Source: Blastobasis lacticolella (Eukaryota > Arthropoda > Insecta > Lepidoptera > Blastobasidae). From it: a stretch of DNA of 64,000 nt. The notes beneath the pieces are model-generated. The model was not told the origin of the DNA. It ran no database searches and was given only the letters and a program-made list of their open reading frames with translations. The position numbers and the translations under genes were made by a program. Positions 35,290-46,523 of the stretch are shown here, piece by piece (the stretch's first letter is position 1; every line of letters begins with the position of its first letter). Location: the NCBI GenBank assembly GCA_905147135.1, contig LR990052.1, positions 15,252,200 through 15,316,199 of the forward strand, in the 5' to 3' direction.

Positions 35290-37452
35290 CTTCATGTATT
35301 AACATTCAATGTTCGCACTTTAAGTTCAGAAGAAAGACTAATAGAATTGGAAAATGCACTGATCGATGTAAACTGGGACGCGATATAATTAGCAGAGGTG
35401 AGAAGAGAAGGAGAGCAAATTCTTGAAAGGAATAACAGCATTTTTTACTATACAGGCGAGAGTATATGGTGTTGGGCTCTTAATGCATAAAAAATGGAAA
35501 AATAATATAAAAGAATTCATTTCATACTCCGACAGGATAGCTGTACTTAAATTTGAAATAAATAACACAAAACCCCTTACCATAATCCAAGTCTACCATA
35601 ATCCACATCATCACCCCCCGATGCAGAAGTTGAGGAATTTTATGATCTACTCAATTCGGCATGTGATGAGCATAGAAGCACTTGGCGATTTTAATGCAAA
35701 AATGGGTAAAAGACAAGCCACCGATAATCCCTACATTCTTGGGCCATATGGGATCCTCGGGACGGGAACAATCGGGACGAGAAATGAACGCGGAAATCGG
35801 CTTATACAATTTGCTTTTAGCCAAAACTTGAGTATTGGCAATAGTTTCTACAACAAAAAACCTCAGCGCCGTTGGATTCTCCGGATGGAGTTACTAAAAA
35901 TGAAATCGACTATAGCCTATCCTCGAACAAGCAATTGGTTACTAATATAGAAGTACTTAATAGTCTCAAATTTAGCTCAGATCATAGGCCACTACGGATT
36001 ACGTTGAGATTTCAGTTAAAGATAAACAGGTTTCATTTTATCAAGAGCTCTATTAGAAGGCTTAACAAGTGCGTTCTTATTCATAATAAGGACCAATTTC
36101 TCCTTGAACTCAAAAATAGCTTTAGTCTTCTTCCTACCGATTCCACTGAAATTCAAATCCAATTCGATAATATCACAAAAAGCATCAAAGCTGCAAGCTA
36201 AAAACTAGTATCTAAAAGAAATAATAATGAAAAACTCAGCACAAACACTAAAATTCTCATAGGTGAAAGACAGGCTTTAACGATAAACACACTGGAATAT
36301 AGAATTAAAGACAAACAAGTCAAAAGAAACATCCGCAAAGACGTTTGAAACTATAACGTAAACAAGGTTAAATCGGCATTAGAAAGAAATCAATCCTTAA
36401 GAATAGCCATGCGTGGCACGGAAATTTGAAGGATGGCAAGGGCGTAAAGCACGGTGATTTTCAAGAAATCCTTCAAATTTGCACAGATTATTACAAATCT
36501 TTATATAGCGACAGCCATACAGATTCTCAACCAGCGAAAGAGGAATACTCGTGTCCCACAAGCGTTCCGCCAATCACGAATTATGAAATCCATCGAGCGC
36601 TAGCAGATATGAAATACAACCGAAGTCCTGGTGAAGATGGGATAACTACAGAAGCCCTAAAAATAGGAGAAAAGATTATATTGCCCGATTAACTAAACTA
36701 TTCAATTAAATTTTAGAAACCGGAAAATTCCCTGAAAAATTCTGCCATTCAAATATCATTCTTCTCCACAAGAAGGGTGATAAGTCCGATTTAGATAGTT
36801 ATAGACCAATCAGTCTTGTTTCGCATATTTACAAAATTTTTATTAAGGTCATAAGCAACAGAATTTCTTCCAAACTAGATACACAACAACTACTACCGAC
36901 CATTTACATACGCTCAACCAAATTATAGAGAAGTATAATGAATTCAAACTCCCTCTTTACCTAGCTTTTATAGACTACTCCAAGGCTTTTGACAGTCTGA
37001 CACATGCCGCAATATTCCAAGCCCTAGAGAACCAAGAGATCGAGGATCAGTATATCAAACTCCTTCAAGAAGTTTACAGAAATAGCACCGCATCCATAAA
37101 ACTCAATACTTCCGGCCAACCCTTCGCTATATCTAAAGGATTTAAACAAGGAGACCGGCTATCTCCCAATATTTTTACCGCCACTTTAGAAGAGATCTTT
37201 AGAAGGCTGGCAGCTAGCTGGGAGGGAATGGGCATTGTTTTCGGCGAAAAGAGATTAACCAATCTCAGATTCGCTGATGATATTATTATTTTTTCCTCTT
37301 CAGCCGCGGATCTTGGATCTATGATCGCCCAATTAAACAAGACAAGCCTCGAGGTCAGACTGAAAATGAATATGTCAAAGACCAAATTAATGACAAACAG
37401 CAAGAAACGTAGGTTAGAAGTGGATGGCGAAGAGATTGCATACGTCAATGAG
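35290..37452 (+). pseudogene. RTE-type LINE, 5' part: endonuclease and reverse transcriptase (dead)
   Basis: The first part encodes a decayed AP-type endonuclease: LTFNVRTLSSEERLIELE, then GDFNAKMGKRQA, GTRNERGNRLIQFA and TKNEIDY. The second part encodes reverse transcriptase: LAFIDYSKAFDSL, then FKQGDRLSP and the catalytic box LRFADDIIIF. In-frame stops (for example near 35387) and several frame changes show it cannot make a protein. It stops at YVNE, exactly where a DNA element is inserted, and continues at 39174. Confidence 0.88.
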
Positions 37453-37454
37453 TA

Positions 37455-39171
37455 GGGTGAGGTGTCGAACAGTGACCCACAAAAAAACTAAACAATCATA
37501 ACTCAACAGTTTGTCAATATCATGAAATGTTTTATGGTCTAGTCATTGCGTAATATATCTGACTCTCATTTTGTATATAAGTTAATGGAAAAGATTTATA
37601 GATAAAATGATAATGCAGATTTTTTGAAAAATGCGAAATGTCTCATTGTGTCCACCTCGTGGCACCAGGGGGCTGGTCTACAGCAAACCGGGGAGTACAC
37701 AGTGAGCCCGACGAATGAGATCACTATTATTAACGTTTCCTCGTTGTAGTTATTAGCATAGTAATTAAATCAGATAATAATACATTCTTTATAAATGTGT
37801 AAACAGTTAGTTTTATTTACCAAAATAACTGTGAAGACTATAAATCAACATAAATCAATAACAACATAACTAACCTATTTTCTAATTACAGTCATTGTTG
37901 ATATATTTTAAGGTTGTATTATAATAAATATTCAACTAGCTACACTAGAGTTCTTAAGATCTATAATAAGACTAAATTGCTTATTTAAAAAAAAATTAAA
38001 ATCTTTGTTTGGCAACTTATGCCAAGTTTTTCATTCGTCATAGAACATCATTCTTAAAAGTCATAACCAACAATTTGATTTCTGGAGGTATGTTTATTTT
38101 CGTGAGTTATGAAAAATATTTTTGAATACTTTGCAAACAATTAAAAAGGAACTGCGGAAAATAATTTTTAGAATGATTAATAATTTAGACAAAAGTTCAA
38201 GCTAATAGTGACCAAATAACTTAATGTTTACAAGAAGGACTGAGAAGGAGTAACAAGGAAAGATTATCCCCAGATTATTGCCATATCCACACTTTATAAT
38301 GTATACTACTGTCAGTCAATACGGACTTATCGTGGTCCTATTATATTTTAGGCGTCTACCGACAGTGGTGGTGTGGTAGGGTAGGGGTATCCCCTACAAA
38401 TATTGATGTAGAAAAAAGTAAGTGATGGAGTAGGGATTTGATCCACTGGTGGAGCCTTGCAGTTGATATTAGTGACTTGAGGGGGGTTGGGTAAGGATAG
38501 AGCACGGTTAGGGCGCGGATAGGGGTAGGATACATGTAGGAGTGGGATAGAGGTAGAGTTCATTAAATTAAAACCACGCGAACCTAGACGCGCCGTCCAG
38601 TCAATTCATGTACCTATTCAAGAAGACGGCAGTAGCCTGATATTGCCTACTCGCATTTTTTAAATGGAATCACTCTAAAATAATAACCGGTAGGTAGCTG
38701 ATTTATATGAATTTTACAGGTAAAATAATTAAGAAAATCAGAATTTTGATGTGGTACACAGTGGAGAGGTAGCTCACTGTTCTTGCCGGTGTAGTGGGTA
38801 CCACACACACCTCTACTGATATTAAATTCATTAAAAAATTAATCATCAAAGTAGGTTTCATGAATGTACGACCAAACAATGCAAAGATATTCAGTACAGA
38901 AATAGTAAAAAGCATTACTCTTAAAAGATGCAGTATAAGGTTGAAAACCTAAAAATTACTACTTAGGATTTTCCGTGTATTTACGTCGAAAATCACAAAA
39001 AGCCCTGAGTCGCGGACGTCCTGCACTGGAGCTCGCTACCAACTGGAAAGCAAGAAGAGCGGTAAAAACCAAGTACGATTACGCTTACTGCACGATCTGG
39101 CAACGTTGTTTTATGGTGATACTAATGGTGGCTAACTGTGTACTACTGGTTCTCTGTTCGACATCTCACCC
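37455..39171. mobile_element. TA-flanked DNA transposon inserted in the LINE
   Basis: The left end GGGTGAGGTGTCGAACAG pairs with the right end CTGTTCGACATCTCACCC (one mismatch in 18). TA is duplicated at 37453-37454 and 39172-39173. Removing the 1,717-bp element plus one TA restores the LINE frame as VNE-YLYLG. The ends and TA fit the Tc1/mariner superfamily, but I could not recognise a transposase inside. It is either non-autonomous or too decayed to tell. Confidence 0.85.
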
Positions 39172-39173
39172 TA

Positions 39174-39780
39174 CCTATATCTGGGCCAATTAGTTTCTTT
39201 CCAGACGAGACAGGATTTAGAAATTACACGACGTGTCGAAAACGCCTGGAAAGCTATTGGTCCATGAAACACCTCATGAAAGGTAATCTTCCTTTATCAT
39301 TAAAAAGGAAATTGATGGACATGTGTATTCTCCCCATCCTCACCTACAGTGCTCAAACTTGGTCTTTGACAGATCATCAGAAGTCCGCACTTGGGAGTCA
39401 AATTGTCGGACCGTATAAAAAACTGTGTACTGCGCTCCAAAACTCAAATCGCTGATGTGGGTTTGAAAGCAGCCAAACTGAAGTGGGACTGGGCTGGGCA
39501 TGTATGTCGCATGCCAAACGAATTGTGGGCAAAAATATCCACTGACTGGACCCCACAAAACGTAACATGGAAGCGCGGAAGGCCTAAATGGAGATGGCGG
39601 GACGAGTTGGACGCCTTTTCTAAGGATTGGCCGAGAAAAGCATCCGACTGTGAGTCGTGGAAGATCGAAAGGGAGGCCTTTGCCCTGCAGTGGGACAGAA
39701 ATGGCTAAAAAAATATCGTGTTAAATAAATTTAAATGCAAACTTGACATAAAAAATTATGGATCTACGAGTTTAGGCTTT
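39174..39780 (+). pseudogene. RTE-type LINE, 3' part: thumb and C-terminal region
   Basis: Continues from 37452 after the inserted element. It reads YLGQLVSFPDETGFRNYTTC, then SLKRKLMDMCILPILTYSAQ, a frame change near 39400, then AKLKWDWAGHVCRM, RGRPKWRWRDELDAF and the end REAFALQWDRNG stop at 39706-39708. A short A/T-rich 3' end follows. Confidence 0.88.
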
Positions 39781-39840
39781 AATAAAAATGAAAACGGCAA
39801 CAACCAAAACTGCAAAATAGTATTGATAATTAATTATTTG

Positions 39841-39890
39841 AAGTGTTAAGAGATAAATAGTAAATACATACTATTTATCTCTTAACACTT
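39841..39890. repeat. Perfect 22-bp inverted repeat, 6-base loop
   Basis: Arms 39841-39862 and 39869-39890 are exact reverse complements around AATACA. The arms begin AAGTGTTAAGAGATAAATAG. It lies just after the LINE end. Confidence 0.92.
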
Positions 39891-40260
39891 TGAGTGATTT
39901 TATTATTGAATGCTGTTGCAAGGCCACCTGAAGGAAAGTGGTCACGGTACTTATTCCAAATCGAGGAGCTGAATCAAATATTTATATTAAATGCCCGAAA
40001 TCGTACATTTTCACATGTAACGTCGTTTTCATGTTGTAACGTCATTCCTGAGTAATAATAGTGTAAAGGTGTTTCAGGTAACATGTGACGCTTCCTTTAG
40101 GTATTTTTTTATTATTGTAATAATTTTATTAAATTATTAATGAATAAAGTATAGTGATGAGACATCTATCGCTCCAATAGGGAATTTCACCAATACTCAC
40201 ATTAAGTAACTAAATACAGTTGTCAACTGAGTTAGCCAATAGCGCAAGTGAGTAATTACA

Positions 40261-40310
40261 CTTTTCCACCTTTCACATCTTCGCTTTGACAAGATGTGAA
40301 AGGTGAAAAG
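40261..40310. repeat. Near-perfect 20-bp hairpin, 9-base loop
   Basis: CTTTTCCACCTTTCACATCT pairs with AGATGTGAAAGGTGAAAAG apart from one extra C. It lies about 410 bp upstream of the CCCH gene start codon. Confidence 0.85.
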
Positions 40311-40721
40311 CCAAATACTCCTTTATAGGAGGTATTATTATAACTAAAGGGGCAATCGACGGTTCTTCAATAAATAAATTATATATGCTCTTATTAAACA
40401 ATAGTACAATCATTGGTTACATACAGTGAAGTTATTCTACCAAATATAAATAATTGCTCCTACATGGTATTATTGACATAATTACCACTACAAAAAAACT
40501 GTGATGTTTGCTGATACTGACTTTGTCAGATAAGGCTTTTACTAACGCCCTGATTTTATACACGTTACTAATTATGGCTGTTTAGCTTCGCAGTCCTTGC
40601 TGCGTCATGAGAGAGAAAAAAAATAAAGTCAAATTAAATTTTTCCGCAATAGGGAAAGAAAGTTTTTCAAATTTTTCAGTGGTTTTTCTTTCCAGCAAGC
40701 GTAACATAGAATAAAATAGAA

Positions 40722-42161
40722 ATGAATGCTCTGTTGGATTATGGCTCTTCATCATCAAGTGATTCTGATGACGATCAGTTGGATAAAAAGTACGTACTTA
40801 CCTCTGTGTGTATGTACCTAAGTGAAATGTTTGTGATGGTTTATAAACATTTTTGTTAATTTTGCAGGGAGCCGGGTGAAAATTCTAAACCTAAATTGCC
40901 CAAACCATCGTTAGGAGAGAGTGCATTACAAACTTCAGTGTTTTCCAACCCTTTCGTGGAAGCTGAATTAGCTAAAGCTGCTATATTAGAGAAGCATGTA
41001 AAAATGGTATATGTTGACTTTCTTTTGAAATACTTTTCTTCCTAATCGTTTAGTACCTTATTTGTATAAAATATTGGCTTGATACTATATAGGTACTGAT
41101 TGAACAGCAACCATAATGGGAAATTGTTGTGGTTAATTTATTGATTACCTACCACAATTACTTTGAATGAGCTCTGGCAATAGAGGCGGAAAGTTGTAAA
41201 TTTGATTTCAAATTTAATTGATTTTATATATTTTACAACATCTATTCATTAGTTTTGACTATGCTTAAATCATAGACAGAGATCCTCAATTTCTCATTTT
41301 CAGAGAACTTTTGCATTCTATTTTAGTATGTACACCTAAGATTTTCATCTTTGTCAGATAATAAATTCCTATAATATTAGGAAAGCTTTATTTCCAATTT
41401 TGCATATAATCGTCAAGTACATAGGCAATTACTGCAAGGTTCCAGGTAAAGACAACACACTTGTGATCAATGGAAAGAAAATATGCTGGAACCATAGAAA
41501 AGGAAGATGTCGGTTTGGACATAATTGCAAATATGCACATGATTCTGATCTTCAAAAAACGTCTGAAGAGTTGGATGCTGAAAAACAGGTTTGTTTTATT
41601 TACAGTTATTATTTTTTATTATTTATTAATCCTTACAATATTTCGTACATTCTGTCTTACTTATATTTACCCTGCCAAACTGCATAACAGTTTGTTGGCA
41701 ATGGTGTTTCTCTCGTAATACAATCCGGATAACGCTTACAACTGGTTAACAAATTCATCACTTAGTTTTACTTACACAACCAACTAGTAATCCTGTGCAT
41801 ACACAATAAGTGGAGCCATACAGATAGTTCATTACATACTCATATACTACACCAAGTTATTATTATTTATTACCGATTGGCAGTTGGCATTCTGTGATGG
41901 TATACTATTAGATTTATTCTATAATTTGTCATACCTTTTCAGAAAATGAACACAGTTGTGTGTGAAGGGTCAGGAACACAATCGTCAGCACCACCACCAC
42001 ATATAGTATTTGAAACAAAGTTATCGACTGATGATGAGGTGTGGGAAGGAGGACCAGAGAGAAAAAAGAGACGGCCAGGGCTCAGTCAGGGCCTAGTTCC
42101 AGGGAAGAAAGTGCTTGAAATGTATAAAGACCTGAAAAAAAGAGATACCATTAAAAAGTAG
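40722..42161 (+). CDS. Small CCCH zinc-finger protein, 4 exons
   Basis: Exons 40722-40789, 40868-41006, 41439-41588 and 41943-42161 join in phase to 191 aa. It starts [20 protein letters not shown] (Ser/Asp-rich), then a conserved-looking stretch ([16 protein letters not shown]). One zinc finger, C-x7-C-x5-C-x3-H (C85, C93, C99, H103), reads [20 protein letters not shown] basic C-terminus follows ([19 protein letters not shown]). Single CCCH fingers of this kind usually bind RNA, and the basic KKRR run could serve nuclear import; both are inference. I do not recognise the ortholog by name. The weakest border is the exon 3 acceptor at 41438, chosen because it alone keeps the frame open. Confidence 0.85.
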
Positions 42162-42223
42162 TTATAAGACAATGTTTTATTATACCGCTGTAGTTTATTT
42201 TTGGTATTCAATTCAATATCTAT

Positions 42224-42581
42224 ACATATAAAAGAAAGTCATGTTAGTTACACTTTTTATAACTCTAGAACAGCAGAACCAATTTGGCTGAAAATTTGTG
42301 GGGAGAGACAGACATAGGATACATTTTATCCTGTTTTTTTAAACAAGAATACAATGGTTGTTTTCAAATGATCTCATTTAGTGAGGGAAAACATCCTGAT
42401 GAAACCTGCACATTCAGGTGACTGAAGGTTTATAAACAAGAAAAAAAGGGTAAGTAGTTGTAGGGAAGATGTTGAGTAGGTGTAAGGTAGTTGTAGGGTA
42501 AGTATAAGGTAGGGTAGAACTAGGGGTAGGATGGTGCAGGGTTAGAACGCTACGCTAACGAAGTCGCGCCGGGTCCACTAG
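42224..42581 (+). mobile_element. Helitron-like non-autonomous element
   Basis: Follows the CCCH gene. It has the lepidopteran repeat text AACCAATTTGGCTGAAAATT, a run of (TAGGG)-like motifs, and the end GAAGTCGCGCCGGGTCCACT then AG followed by T. The 3' terminus GGGTCCACTAG matches the two units at 4799-5252. Confidence 0.55.
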
Positions 42582-42999
42582 TATATTGATAAAAGAAAAT
42601 TTACAATAAATTGTTATAGGTATTATAGTATCTAAAGGGCAACAGTTACTGATTGCCATCAGGTAGGCTGTCACTATGTTTGGGTTGCCACGTCATTGGA
42701 TGTGCGCCATTTAATCCCAAGACCGGCAAATAATCTTATTATAGCCAATGGGCTGCTGGCAAAAATATATTAAGGGAAAAATTAAAATGGTGGGCTGTCG
42801 GCTAGACTTTCACTGAGTGGCATAGAAGAAACTCGTCGCATATAATTCGAATAACTACCATTAGACCGTCAACTTGTATGCCATCTCAAATAATACATCT
42901 TTGCGTTAATTGAGCTCTAGCGCGCGAGAGGATTTGGCAGATCTTGTTTGCCACCTTAATGGAATAAAAAAGATTAATTCCCGTCGCTCCTGCATTCCG

Positions 43000-45110
43000 C
43001 AAATCACAGTCCACTGCTGAACAGGTCTCCCGCAAGGCACGCCACTGACTGATCCCAGGTTTGCGCGTATTCAGTCACTTGCGTTCAATCGATTTCATAA
43101 TCTAGACACCGGACGTCCTACACAATGTTTGCTTCGTTTGCCTGCCCAATCGTGGTCTCCACTCGAGAACGTCTTTATTTTTCTAATCTGTGGTAATAGT
43201 GATGCCATTCCTATTCATACTCTGGCGCCGGACTCCTCAGTCCATGTGCAATCAAGCATGATCACGGCATATTTCACCCTAAACGGACAAAATAAATTTC
43301 TTAATATTCGATTAATTTGATCATGCGTGTCTAGATTGATTAGTGGATTAGCAAATTTCACGCTGCGGGAAAGTATGAAGTCTGTTTTAATTTCGTATTC
43401 TAAGTTATTTACCAAAGATTCGTTCAGAGCCAACTCCTATGCTGTATTCTGCATATGAATGATATGCTGGATATCCCCAGTATTCATAGTTATGCATTTG
43501 ACAGCACTGGAGGTGCTCGTTATACTGGCCGCACACATATACCTATCCCTTGTTCTGAATCTGAGGTGTCGGAAAGCCAAATTTGACTGTCGGACATAGA
43601 ACACTCCTTGGAGCAAGTTGTTCAATGGGGCAGACTTAATCTGGTCGAATTCAACCCCTCTAAGACACAGGTCCCACCAAGGATTTTAAGACAATAGTGC
43701 CGCAGTTCCAAGGAACACTCCTTACAGACCGAAACGTGGAGGGGATAGCTTCGCTGTGTGCAGTCGCACACGCAATTATTATCATCACGTCCCGGTGACT
43801 CGGTATCGGGAAGCGAAAATAAGAATTTTGTTTTCTGATATGTTGGCATATTTAACTATGGAAAGGTCAAATTCTATGTAATGTGGATTATTGTGGATGA
43901 GCACACAGTCCGCGGCGGGTGGTGCGATGGCGGAATTGTGCTGTGGGCACAAGATAAAAAAGTTCCTAAGAACATTACCCGTTGTACAGTCGGTAGAACA
44001 CACACAGGGAGTCCTTTCGAATAGCCAGTGGTTCTAACTATATATCTTGTTAATATGGGATCGTCTACAATTCGTACTATGGCGCACATATGTACGGAGT
44101 CAAGTGTAAAAGTACCCGGGGTAAAGTATCGCTTGGATCGGCCGCACTCCTAGCTTTTTCGAGGCCAATATCTTACCTTCTAGATGACTACGAAACCGCA
44201 CTCCAGCCGAATGACGAGGATCTCGACACTTTGTGAGGTGGTACAGGTCGCTGCGCAGAAGTTAAAAATAAGGTGTCGTGAGGGAAGGAGTGCGTACGGC
44301 CGTACCTACGCATCATGCGTAAGCGCTGATTGGCTCCCCGGTCGTACTCATCTCCCGCACCGATACGTTCGGCGTACTTCTGATGTACAGTCGCGTTCAT
44401 AATTATAACGTTATCGAGGATGAAGCGAGGGAACGTTACTCGTCTGATCTTCAGGCTATCAACGCGGGAGTTCCTCAGAAGTCCGTTCTGTCCGCGTCTC
44501 TTTTCCTGCTGCATATTAATTATCTGTACCCGGTACACTTGGATACGCAGACAATACAGTAACGGATAGATATCTGTTAGAGGCAAAAGCCCACAGGGAC
44601 GACATCAGTCTTGTCGAGAGGCCATGGTTAGGCGTTTAAACAAAGCTCTCAAGGCATTATTGCATTGCACCACCGATGCAACTCCTGTGTTCTCAAGGCA
44701 GTCTGCGATTGTGGCGAAGCCAATCTAATGGCGTTCAACGCTACTAAAACAGGCGTATTTGTTGTCTGCCAAACGGAATCCATTCCATATAGATGCGACT
44801 TTCCGGAATGTAAATTACCGACAACCTTGATGTTGAGCTGTCAAGCAATCTCAACTTCGAACAGCACATCGAATCAAAGCAAAGACTGCAGCCAAGAAAC
44901 TTGGTAATACTTGGTATCCTCTCGAAGGTCAGGCGGTACTTCAATTCAACGCATTTGCTTCAGTTATATCAAGCACAAGTCCTATCCTACATGGAGTAGG
45001 TACTGCTGCCACCTCTTGTATGGATCAGCCAAATACGAACTAGCCGCTTTGGATTCAATTTCTCTATTTCGGATTCCATGGATTCGGTGGAAAAACTAGC
45101 AAGATAATTC
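43000..45110. pseudogene. Nest of decayed LINE reverse transcriptase fragments, both orientations
   Basis: Plus strand near 43440-43720 reads LHMNDMLDIPSIHSYAFD (degenerate YADD box) and VQWGRLNLVEFNPSKTQV. Plus strand 44460-45090 reads INAGVPQKSVLSASLFLLHI and later TAAKKLG and GSAKYELAALDSI. Minus strand 43640-44100 reads the C-terminal part (IVDDPILTRYI, VCVLPTVQ). These are at least two jockey/CR1-like LINEs inserted in or next to each other, all with many stops and frame changes. Confidence 0.65.
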
Positions 45111-45112
45111 AT

Positions 45113-45245
45113 AATATCAGCCAAAAGACGCCCACTGCTGGGCATAGGCCTCCCCCAGAGATCTCCACAAAGACCGGTTCTGTGCCTTCCGCATCCAGCT
45201 GGTACCTGCGATCTTTACCAGGTCATCGGTCCACCTTGTGGAAGT
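45113..45245 (-). mobile_element. RTE-type LINE 3'-end fragment
   Basis: The minus strand reads RWTDDLVKIAGTSWMRKAQN, then SLWRSLGEAYAQQWASFG and a stop: the end of an RTE ORF. It is the best preserved of the three such ends in this window. Confidence 0.8.
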
Positions 45246-45296
45246 CTACCAACACTGCGACTTCCGGTACGTAAAGTGGTCCGCAATTAATTAATC

Positions 45297-45567
45297 TCCA
45301 GAACGAGGGCCCGGGGTCCGCCTTGACTATGATCCAGGATTTGGCGATCAGGTAATTACAGTGGAGCGACTACCATCTGACCTCCGTAACCCTGCTACCA
45401 GGGGAACCTGACCAGATTGGATCATAGTTACAAATTCAGTTGCCTGAATTTGCAGGTTTCATCACGATGTTTTCAAGGGTCATTGGTACATGACCGCAGC
45501 GGGATTCGAACCCGGTACCTTTCGCTAACGAGTTGCTATACTCAACCGCCTGGCTACCGACGCTACC
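45297..45567 (-). mobile_element. tRNA-like SINE family B, copy 3
   Basis: Closest relative of the 20868 copy, with B box complement GATTCGAACC and the head complement CTGGCTACCGACGCT at the right end. Confidence 0.7.
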
Positions 45568-45710
45568 CTACCCTGTGACCCGCAATTGATTGAAGCTAAA
45601 CCACAGAGCCTCTAGCATGGGTGTAGGGTTGCGCGTCTGTCGGTCTTCTAAAGGTTGCATTTCGGAGTGTGCGAAGCAATTGCACGAGTCGGTTTAGTTC
45701 AATCATTATA

Positions 45711-45885
45711 ATGCGTACGGCTAATGGAACACGTTGCCGACGAGAGTATTCCCTGATCTTTATAATTTGGACGCCTTTAGGGCTAGAGGGAATTGAATAG
45801 GCTGTTCCGAGACAGGCATGCTCGATCTTAGGCCGTATCGTTACTTACCAACAGTTGAGATGGCGGTCAAATGCCTGGCAAGTCC
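45711..45885 (+). mobile_element. LINE ORF C-terminal fragment
   Basis: Reads PDLYNLDAFRARGN and then LPTVEMAVKCLA with frame damage. The same kind of end occurs at 53330-53470 (+) and 11462-11690 (-). Confidence 0.65.
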
Positions 45886-46051
45886 AATTTAAAAAAAAAG
45901 TAAATATCACGACGGTGCGCGGCGGAGCCCAAAAGCGTCCAAAGGAGACGCCGCGCGGCACGGAGTGGCATTCGAAGCGACTTATAATTTAGAAATAACT
46001 TAGTTTGCTTCTGAATTTGAGTATAAGGAAAGTGCCTCCTTGCCTAATAGA

Positions 46052-46087
46052 TTATGCTCTCCCATCAATTTTGATGGGAGAGCATAA
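46052..46087. repeat. Perfect 36-bp palindrome
   Basis: Arms TTATGCTCTCCCATCAA (46052-46068) and its exact complement (46071-46087) flank TT; the whole 36 bases form an almost loopless palindrome. Confidence 0.92.
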
Positions 46088-46384
46088 GAAGAGATGAAGT
46101 CATAAACCTATCGCAAGTTAGGCGCTAGCTCCGCAGTCTTCTCTTCGTCGCCACTTCTCGCCACTCCCGACCGTTTTCAGACCCATCTTAATCATGTTTC
46201 AATAAAAAAAAATTATGGACAGTGAGGGTAGCGTCGGTGTTTTTTCTTCTTACTTTTTACGCCAGTCACATTATTTAAGGCTTTTAAAATCCACCAGATG
46301 GTGCTACTGAGACTTAAGGTCAGGTTTCATGGGACAAATCGAATGATCAAAGAAATTGGATATGCCCAGTATTTTTAGGTATGT

Positions 46385-46523
46385 GGGCTTACCATGAACT
46401 CTTATAGCTAAACAGAACTGCCTTGCTTAGAACAAGACAAGCTTATGTGACACGTATAGCGCTGTCTCGTTCTAAGTAGGGCAGTTCTCTTTAGGTCCTG
46501 CTATAAGAGCTCATGGTAAGCCC
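46385..46523. mobile_element. Short MITE/foldback, ~60-bp inverted arms
   Basis: GGGCTTACCATGAACTCTTA at the left pairs with the complement of the right end (GGGCTTACCATGAGCTCTTA). Inner AGAACTGCC and TTAGAAC blocks also pair. No target duplication is clear. Confidence 0.7.

Noticed and set aside
35423..36201. Host endonuclease gene (craniofacial development protein 2-like)
   Set aside because: The text is a LINE endonuclease with stops and frame changes, followed directly by reverse transcriptase.
38703..39190. Transposase remnant inside the TA-flanked element
   Set aside because: Some stretches (SRGRPALELATNWK) recall a transposase tail, but no catalytic triad or domain order can be supported.
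43000..45110. Host genes suggested by several 60-130-codon frames
   Set aside because: Each maps to part of a LINE reverse transcriptase or its antisense; none has splice sites or an unrelated domain.
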